Part shown: positions 59,223 through 64,000 of the stretch, piece by piece
How the letters are laid out: every line of letters begins with the position of its first letter
How positions within the stretch are numbered: position 1 is the stretch's first letter
Assembly (NCBI RefSeq): GCF_001975225.1
Contig: NZ_CP019445.1
Coordinates: 1,302,001-1,366,000, forward strand
DNA: 64,000 bases
Direction: 5' to 3'
Source of the DNA: Kosakonia cowanii JCM 10956 = DSM 18146
GTDB lineage: Bacteria > Pseudomonadota > Gammaproteobacteria > Enterobacterales > Enterobacteriaceae
Made by a program: the position numbers and the translations under genes
The notes under the pieces: model-generated
What the model saw: the letters and a program-made list of their open reading frames with translations, nothing else
What the model was told of the DNA's origin: nothing
Database searches by the model: none

Positions 59223-60053
59223 TTACGGGATCATCGCCAGCACATACGCCACTGCCAGCAGATCGGCGCTGCCGCCGGGGCTTAAATGTCGTGCAATCAA
59301 CGCCTGATCCATCTGGCGTAAATCATCTTTCTCCCATCCGGTGGCTAATAGCTGCTGCGCATAATCCTGCACATAACGCAGCCCCGCCAGGCCACCGCGT
59401 GACACCAGATTGCTGTCGCGGTTAACCGCCATCAGCCTGAGCAGCGCGTTATGCAAACGGCGCTCCCCCTGCTCCTGCTGCCAGAAGGGCAATACCGCAC
59501 GGCGCACGGTGATAAACCCCTGCTCCGCCTCGCCGCGCGCGCCGGTCAGGCCATAGTCGCGGAACTGCTTTTCACCAGCCGTGATTGCCTGCGCCCGCCC
59601 GGCCAGCTCGCGTGCCACCAGACCGCGGCAAATCGCGCTCACCTCGTTACAAAGCGCATCCGCGCTCAGTTGCCAGCCCAGCCCCCGCAGCCGCCCGGCG
59701 GCAAACGACAGCAACCCGAGTGAAAAGATGCCGCCTTTATGGGTATTCACCCCATGGGTGGCGGCAAACATCGCCTGCTCGCAGGCAATCCCCATCGGTC
59801 GAATCAGCCGTAACTGCCCCGCCGCCGGTTTATGGGCGTTATCAAAACCCGCCTGCTCGAAGCGTGCAAACCAGGGCGTAATGGCATCGATACTGGCGAG
59901 AAACAGCGCGTAATCCATATCGCGGTGCGCGCCGCTGTTTGCGCTGTCCACCAGCCCCGGCTTCGGGGTGAGATCCAGCTCCTGCCGCAGCGCCCGCGCC
60001 GCCAGCGCAGGCACAAACGCCACGGCAGGTTTAGTCGCGGGTAAACCAGCCAT
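59223..60053 (-). CDS. citG: Triphosphoribosyl-dephospho-CoA synthase CitG
   Basis: 276 residues (E. coli CitG about 292). Conserved ELDLTPKPGLVDSANSGAHR-type start (about 25-44), HGVNTHKGGIFSLGLL (about 99-114) and HLSPGGSADLLAV near the end. It makes the prosthetic-group precursor from dephospho-CoA and ATP for citrate lyase. It overlaps citX by 23 bases and is the last gene of the cit operon; no citT transporter follows. Confidence 0.93.
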   Translation of the reverse strand: MAGLPATKPAVAFVPALAARALRQELDLTPKPGLVDSANSGAHRDMDYALFLASIDAITPWFARFEQAGFDNAHKPAAGQLRLIRPMGIACEQAMFAATHGVNTHKGGIFSLGLLSFAAGRLRGLGWQLSADALCNEVSAICRGLVARELAGRAQAITAGEKQFRDYGLTGARGEAEQGFITVRRAVLPFWQQEQGERRLHNALLRLMAVNRDSNLVSRGGLAGLRYVQDYAQQLLATGWEKDDLRQMDQALIARHLSPGGSADLLAVAYVLAMIP

Positions 60054-60570
60054 TAATCAGCCCCTCAACGCGGTTCACCACCTCATCCAGCGGATGACGG
60101 CGCGAGCGGGCGCAGTTGTGCGCCGGTTCATCGCACACCAGACAGCGACGGGTGCTGCGATCCAGTGAATGGCGGCCAACCTGGCCGTTTTGCGGGCAGA
60201 AGATATCAAAATCCCACAGCCTGCCGAGCGGATGGGTCTGCTCCAGCTCAATGCACTGCGCTTTGATTTCCGCCGCCGGATGGGCCACGCACCACATCGC
60301 TTCCGCACCGGTCGGCAGCCACTGCACTTGCCGGTCAAGCGTCTGCCAGCCGCGCTGCCACAGCATCTGGTCGCAGGCCTGTAACGCCACGCCCATGGTG
60401 TTGCGATAGCGCATCGTATCTTTCACCGCGCCCGGGGTAACCAGCGTCAGGGAGATAATCGGTTGTTGATAGTGGCGAAGCCAGTCAGCCTGCCGCGCGG
60501 CGCGGTTCTCTTTCGCCGCCAGCAGCGCCTCGAGGCTGACACCCGTACGCTCGGGAGTCATCGTAGTCAT
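60031..60570 (-). CDS. citX: Holo-citrate lyase synthase CitX
   Basis: 179 residues. Signature LGRLWDFDIFCPQNG (about 115-129) and the Cys pair CLVCDEPAHNC near 145. The N-terminal start is uncertain between MTTMTPERT and MTPERT. It attaches the phosphoribosyl-dephospho-CoA group to the CitD acyl carrier serine. It overlaps citF by 4 bases. Confidence 0.93.
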   Translation of the reverse strand: MTTMTPERTGVSLEALLAAKENRAARQADWLRHYQQPIISLTLVTPGAVKDTMRYRNTMGVALQACDQMLWQRGWQTLDRQVQWLPTGAEAMWCVAHPAAEIKAQCIELEQTHPLGRLWDFDIFCPQNGQVGRHSLDRSTRRCLVCDEPAHNCARSRRHPLDEVVNRVEGLINGWFTRD

Positions 60571-62093
60571 AACGCCTCCTCTTTTACCTGGTGCACAACG
60601 TCAATCACGCTGCCGTCGCGATAGCGGATCACCCCGACAATCCGGTCGGTAAAGGCGATCGGTTTTGGCTCGCCGGTAAGCGAAATCGCCCGCTGATAGA
60701 GCGCCTCGATATCGACAACGTTCAGCCCGGCCGCCACTAAACGTTCGCGGACTTCCGGGCGCGCCGGATTGACCGCAATGCCGTGATCGGTGACCAGCAC
60801 ATCAATGCTCTCCCCCGGTGTCAGGCGGGTGGTCACGCGCTTCACCACTGTCGGAATGCGGCTGCGCAGCAATGGGGCAACCACAATGGTCAGATTCGCC
60901 GCCGCTGCCACATCGCAGTGGCCGCCGGATGCGCCGCGCATCACGCCGTCCGAACCGGTAATAACGTTGACGTTAAAGTCGATATCGATCTCCAGCGCGC
61001 TGAGGATCACCACGTCCAGCTGGTCGCAGCTTGCCGCTTTACCGCCGGGGTTGGCGTAAACGTTGGTCGAGATCTCCACATGGTTGGGATTACGCCGCAG
61101 CGAAGCCGCCGCTTCGCCATCAAAGCACTGGGTATCGAGCAGCTTCTCAATCAGCCCCTTCTCATGCAGTTCGACCAGGCTGCCGGTAATGCCGCCGAGG
61201 GCGAAACGGGCTTTTACGCCGTGGCGCGCCATCTTCTCGGCCATAAAGCGGGTCGCCGCAGTCGATGCCGCGCCGGAGCCGGTCTGCATCGAGAAGCCAT
61301 CGCGGAAGTAGCCGGAGTGCTCAATCACCTCCGCCGCATAGCGGGCGATCATCAACTCTCGTGGATTGCTGGTGACGCGCGCGGCGCCGACGCTGATTTT
61401 CGCCGGATCGCCCACGCTCTCCACCTGGACAATCAGATCCACCCGATCCTGGCTCAAACTGGCGGGCATATTGGGAAACGGCACCACTTCTTCGGTCAGC
61501 AGCACCACTTTATCGGCAAATTCGGCGTCAACCATCGCGTAGCCGAGCGAGCCGCAGCAGGATTTCCCCTGCGTACCGTTGGCGTTACCGAAGGCATCGC
61601 TGCACGGCACGCCGAGAAAGGCGACATCGATCTTCAGCTCACCATCCTGCAACAGTTTTACCCGCCCGCCGTGGGAGTGGATCTGCACCGGCTCCGCCAT
61701 CAGCCCGTGGGAGATGGCATCCGCCAGCTTGCCGCGCATGCCGGAGGTGTAAATTTTGCGGATCACGCCGCTCTGAATATGCTCAATCAGCTCATCGTTA
61801 CAGGTCATCAGCGAACTGGAGGCGAGCGTCAGGTTTTTGAAGCCGAGGCGCGCAAGGGTTGCCACCACGGTGTTGATCACCCGGTCGCCTTCGCGAAAGG
61901 CGTGGTGGAAAGAGATGGTCATACCATCGCGCAGGCCGCTGCGCGTAATCGCCTCTTCCAGCGAGGCGCAGAGTTTACGGTTTAGCCTGGCGTCCTCATC
62001 CGCCAGCCACGGTGTGGCGCTATGGGCGGTATCAAAGGGTTTTAATTCACGCAGATGGGGAAAGTTGACGTGAAGCAGCTCGGTTTGGTTCAT
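60567..62093 (-). CDS. citF: Citrate lyase alpha subunit (citrate CoA-transferase)
   Basis: 508 residues from MNQTELLHVNFPHLRELKPF with AAGGAG nine bases upstream; the 20 codons upstream in frame lie inside citE's end and are not conserved. Family I CoA-transferase-like with the GGHCDVAAAANLTIV and VTDHGIAVNPARPEVRERL segments. It exchanges the acetyl carrier for citrate to form citryl-ACP. Pairs with citE and citD. Confidence 0.96.
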   Translation of the reverse strand: MNQTELLHVNFPHLRELKPFDTAHSATPWLADEDARLNRKLCASLEEAITRSGLRDGMTISFHHAFREGDRVINTVVATLARLGFKNLTLASSSLMTCNDELIEHIQSGVIRKIYTSGMRGKLADAISHGLMAEPVQIHSHGGRVKLLQDGELKIDVAFLGVPCSDAFGNANGTQGKSCCGSLGYAMVDAEFADKVVLLTEEVVPFPNMPASLSQDRVDLIVQVESVGDPAKISVGAARVTSNPRELMIARYAAEVIEHSGYFRDGFSMQTGSGAASTAATRFMAEKMARHGVKARFALGGITGSLVELHEKGLIEKLLDTQCFDGEAAASLRRNPNHVEISTNVYANPGGKAASCDQLDVVILSALEIDIDFNVNVITGSDGVMRGASGGHCDVAAAANLTIVVAPLLRSRIPTVVKRVTTRLTPGESIDVLVTDHGIAVNPARPEVRERLVAAGLNVVDIEALYQRAISLTGEPKPIAFTDRIVGVIRYRDGSVIDVVHQVKEEAL

Positions 62094-62103
62094 GGTTTTC
62101 TCC

Positions 62104-62979
62104 TTAACGACGCACGCCGGACGCCGCCGCGCGTTCCAGCACCATCTGCGCATGGTTAATAATGGGGGCGTCGATCATTTTGCCGTTCAGGGAGACGACG
62201 CCAAGGCCGTTGCGCTCCCCCTCCTCTGCCGCTTCAATCACGACTTTGGCGTGATCGACCTCCTGCTGCGTCGGCGCATAGGCGTTATGCAGCAGGTCAA
62301 TCTGGCGCGGGTTAATCAGCGATTTGCCGTTAAAGCCCATCTTGCGCACCAGCTCCACTTCGCGCAGGAACCCGGCTTCATCATTGACGTCTGACCACAC
62401 CACGTCGAAAGCGTCGATACCGGCAGCGCGGGCGGCGTGCAGCACCGCGCAGCGGGCATAGAAGAGTTCGGTGCCGTCACCGCGCTCGGTCTGCATATCC
62501 ATCACGTAATCGAAGGCCGCCAGCGCAATACCGATCAGCCGCTGCGAGCTGCGGGCAATTGCCACGGCGTTAATGACGCCAATCGCCGACTCAATCGCCG
62601 CCATCACGCGGGTTGATCCCACTTCCCGCCCGCAGGCAAGCTCAATGCGCTCCAGGTGGCGCTCAAGTTCGTAGATATCCTCCGGGCTGTCGGTTTTCGG
62701 CAGGCGTACCACATCAACACCGGCGCGCACCACCGCTTCGAGATCCGGCAGGCCAAACGGCGTATTCAGCGGGTTGATGCGTACCACGGTTTCAATATCC
62801 TGATACATCGGATGTTGCAGAGCATGAAAGACCAGCAGGCGCGCGGTGTCTTTCTCGCGTAGCGCCACCGCATCTTCGAGGTCAAACATGATTGAATCGG
62901 GACGGTAGATAAAGGCGGTGGAGAGCATGGCGGCGTTAGCGCCCGGCAGAAACAGCATGCTACGACGGTGTTTTTTCAC
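62104..62979 (-). CDS. citE: Citrate lyase beta subunit (citryl-ACP lyase)
   Basis: 291 residues from GTG 62979, reading (V)[18 protein letters not shown], overlapping the citD stop as GTGA. A longer frame to 63057 lies inside citD. TIM barrel of the HpcH/HpaI superfamily: [28 protein letters not shown] and [13 protein letters not shown] with Asp/Glu metal ligands. It cleaves citryl-ACP to oxaloacetate and acetyl-ACP. Confidence 0.94.
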   Translation of the reverse strand: MKKHRRSMLFLPGANAAMLSTAFIYRPDSIMFDLEDAVALREKDTARLLVFHALQHPMYQDIETVVRINPLNTPFGLPDLEAVVRAGVDVVRLPKTDSPEDIYELERHLERIELACGREVGSTRVMAAIESAIGVINAVAIARSSQRLIGIALAAFDYVMDMQTERGDGTELFYARCAVLHAARAAGIDAFDVVWSDVNDEAGFLREVELVRKMGFNGKSLINPRQIDLLHNAYAPTQQEVDHAKVVIEAAEEGERNGLGVVSLNGKMIDAPIINHAQMVLERAAASGVRR

Positions 62980-63269
62980 AGCAGTGTCCCCCACGCGATC
63001 TCCTTCTCTTCCGCCGCGCGCAACACGGCGCTTTGCAGACGGGCGCGGATTACGCAATCCAGCGCGCCTTTATCTTCAATGATGATTAAGCCCTGGCGGA
63101 TCTCCATCGCGCGCAGCGTCTCATTCACCACGCGGCGGATCTGATCGCCAAACTGCTTAATCACTTCGCTGCGCACCACCACCTCCAGTTCACCGTCGGT
63201 AGGGGCGATTTTCACCATCAGGTCGCTGGATTCGAGGGTTCCCGCCAGCGCCTCCCGTACAATTTTCAT
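62976..63269 (-). CDS. citD: Citrate lyase gamma subunit (acyl carrier protein)
   Basis: 97 residues ([20 protein letters not shown]). The serine at 14 in LESSDLMV is the expected prosthetic-group site. It lies 18 bases after citC and overlaps citE by 4. Confidence 0.95.
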   Translation of the reverse strand: MKIVREALAGTLESSDLMVKIAPTDGELEVVVRSEVIKQFGDQIRRVVNETLRAMEIRQGLIIIEDKGALDCVIRARLQSAVLRAAEEKEIAWGTLL

Positions 63270-63287
63270 AGTTATTAGTCCTGATTT

Positions 63288-64000
63288 TTAAGCGACTTCC
63301 ACGCTGTAATGAGCTTCAAGGTGCGCGAAAGTGGTATCCGGTACGATTTCCCGAATGCGGGAAAACTGGTGTGTTTTTAATAAACGGCGTACTTCGGACG
63401 CCGAAATTGCCGTGCCTGCGGCTTTAATGCGTGGGATCTCCATCACCTCAACCGCGCCCGCCAGCATCTGGTGCATGGTGTTGTTGTACTGGCGGGTCAC
63501 CGCGCAAAAGGGTTCGCTGCCAATAAAGCGGTGGGTAATGCCGAGCGCCGGGGCGATATGGTTGCGAAAGATCAGCAGGTCGATTTCGCTCCACGCCTGC
63601 TGCACTTTGCCGGTCTCTTTCAGGAAGTAGGCCGGAAAGGTGGCGCGGGAGATGATGTACTGCGAGCCCTCATGCACCGTGACATTCGCCAGGTGCGCTA
63701 CGCCCGCTTTCACCATCTTCAGCCGCGTGGCGAAGGGGAAAAACGAAGCATCTTCGCGCACCACAAACAGATGCAGGGCATCGCAGGCTTTTGCCGCCTG
63801 CTCCACCAGATGGCGGTGGCCGAGGGTAAAGGGGTTGGCGTTCATGACGATGGCGCCAATGCGCTTACCCGTCAGCCGTTTTGCCCGCAGCGAGCGGCAG
63901 TAGCGCTCAATGCCCGACGGCGTGTTCTCCATCAGCACCGCGTTATTGCCGCTCTGGACGATGGGCCAGAAGCCGCTGTGCTGAAAGCGCTCCCGGTTGC
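63288..64000 (-). CDS. citC: [Citrate (pro-3S)-lyase] ligase CitC, C-terminal part (cut by window edge)
   Basis: Open frame to the right edge; about 237 residues visible of an expected 330-350. The edge reads NRERFQHSGFWPIVQSGNNA, in frame with the rest, so this is a truncated gene rather than a small one. Nucleotidyltransferase motif NPFTLGHRHLVEQA (HxGH-type) and the C-terminal AISASEVRRLL are present. It acetylates the CitD prosthetic group with ATP and acetate, activating the lyase. First visible gene of citCDEFXG. Confidence 0.94.
   Translation of the reverse strand, partial: NRERFQHSGFWPIVQSGNNAVLMENTPSGIERYCRSLRAKRLTGKRIGAIVMNANPFTLGHRHLVEQAAKACDALHLFVVREDASFFPFATRLKMVKAGVAHLANVTVHEGSQYIISRATFPAYFLKETGKVQQAWSEIDLLIFRNHIAPALGITHRFIGSEPFCAVTRQYNNTMHQMLAGAVEVMEIPRIKAAGTAISASEVRRLLKTHQFSRIREIVPDTTFAHLEAHYSVEVA

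Noticed and set aside
60783-61985. 400-codon plus-strand frame opposite citF
   Set aside because: Antisense to an unambiguous citF.

Overview
The window is a stretch of core chromosome from a gamma-proteobacterium of the family Enterobacteriaceae, close to Enterobacter, Kosakonia or Klebsiella. The evidence is near-identical protein sequence and gene order to the recJ-to-nupG region of Escherichia coli, a GC-rich coding bias judged by eye, Enterobacteriaceae-type REP palindromes and an almost E. coli-like 6S RNA. The genus cannot be fixed from sequence alone.

Layout. 1-5.3 kb: recJ (cut by the window edge), dsbC, xerD, fldB, cptA/sdhE, ygfZ. 5.3-9.5 kb: trhA, a MurR/RpiR-type regulator next to the 6-phospho-beta-glucosidase gene bglA, REP units, ygfF. 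9.5-14 kb: glycine cleavage operon gcvTHP with a PurR-like box. 14.4-18.8 kb: ygfB-pepP-ubiH-ubiI. 19-22.4 kb: zapA, 6S RNA, fau, serA, rpiA. 22.5-26 kb: argP, yggE, argO, mscS. 26-33 kb: epd-pgk-fbaA with CRP-like and Cra-like sites, an orphan phage-type antirepressor gene under a LexA-like box, and tktA. 33-44 kb: loiP, speA, yqgB, metK (Met-box array), galP (GalR-like operators and CRP site), sprT, endA, rsmE, gshB, yqgE, ruvX. 44-47.2 kb: a divergent IclR regulator and a 752-residue FAD-dependent oxidoreductase. 47.2-57.5 kb: yggR, yggS-yggT-yggU-rdgB-hemW, a fepE/wzz-like gene, yggN, yggL-trmB, mutY-yggX-mltC. 57.5-64 kb: nupG, REP units, and a citrate lyase operon citC(partial)-citD-citE-citF-citX-citG.

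The backbone is housekeeping: central carbon flow (tktA, rpiA, pgk, fbaA, epd), one-carbon metabolism (gcvTHP, fau, serA, metK), ubiquinone synthesis, periplasmic disulfide repair, DNA repair and polyamine synthesis. Against the E. coli order, several spots differ. A regulator sits next to bglA. The propionate cluster between argP and yggE is missing. A Rha/KilAC gene fills the epd-tktA gap. speB is missing beside speA. An IclR/FAD pair lies between ruvX and yggR. A fepE-like gene occupies the ansB-yggM position. The citrate lyase operon lies downstream of nupG.

The most unusual item is the solitary Rha+KilAC antirepressor-like gene at 29931-30680. It has no phage neighbours but carries a 17/20 match to the LexA consensus over its promoter, which suggests a domesticated, DNA-damage-inducible regulator. 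The second is the IclR-controlled FAD oxidoreductase of unknown substrate.
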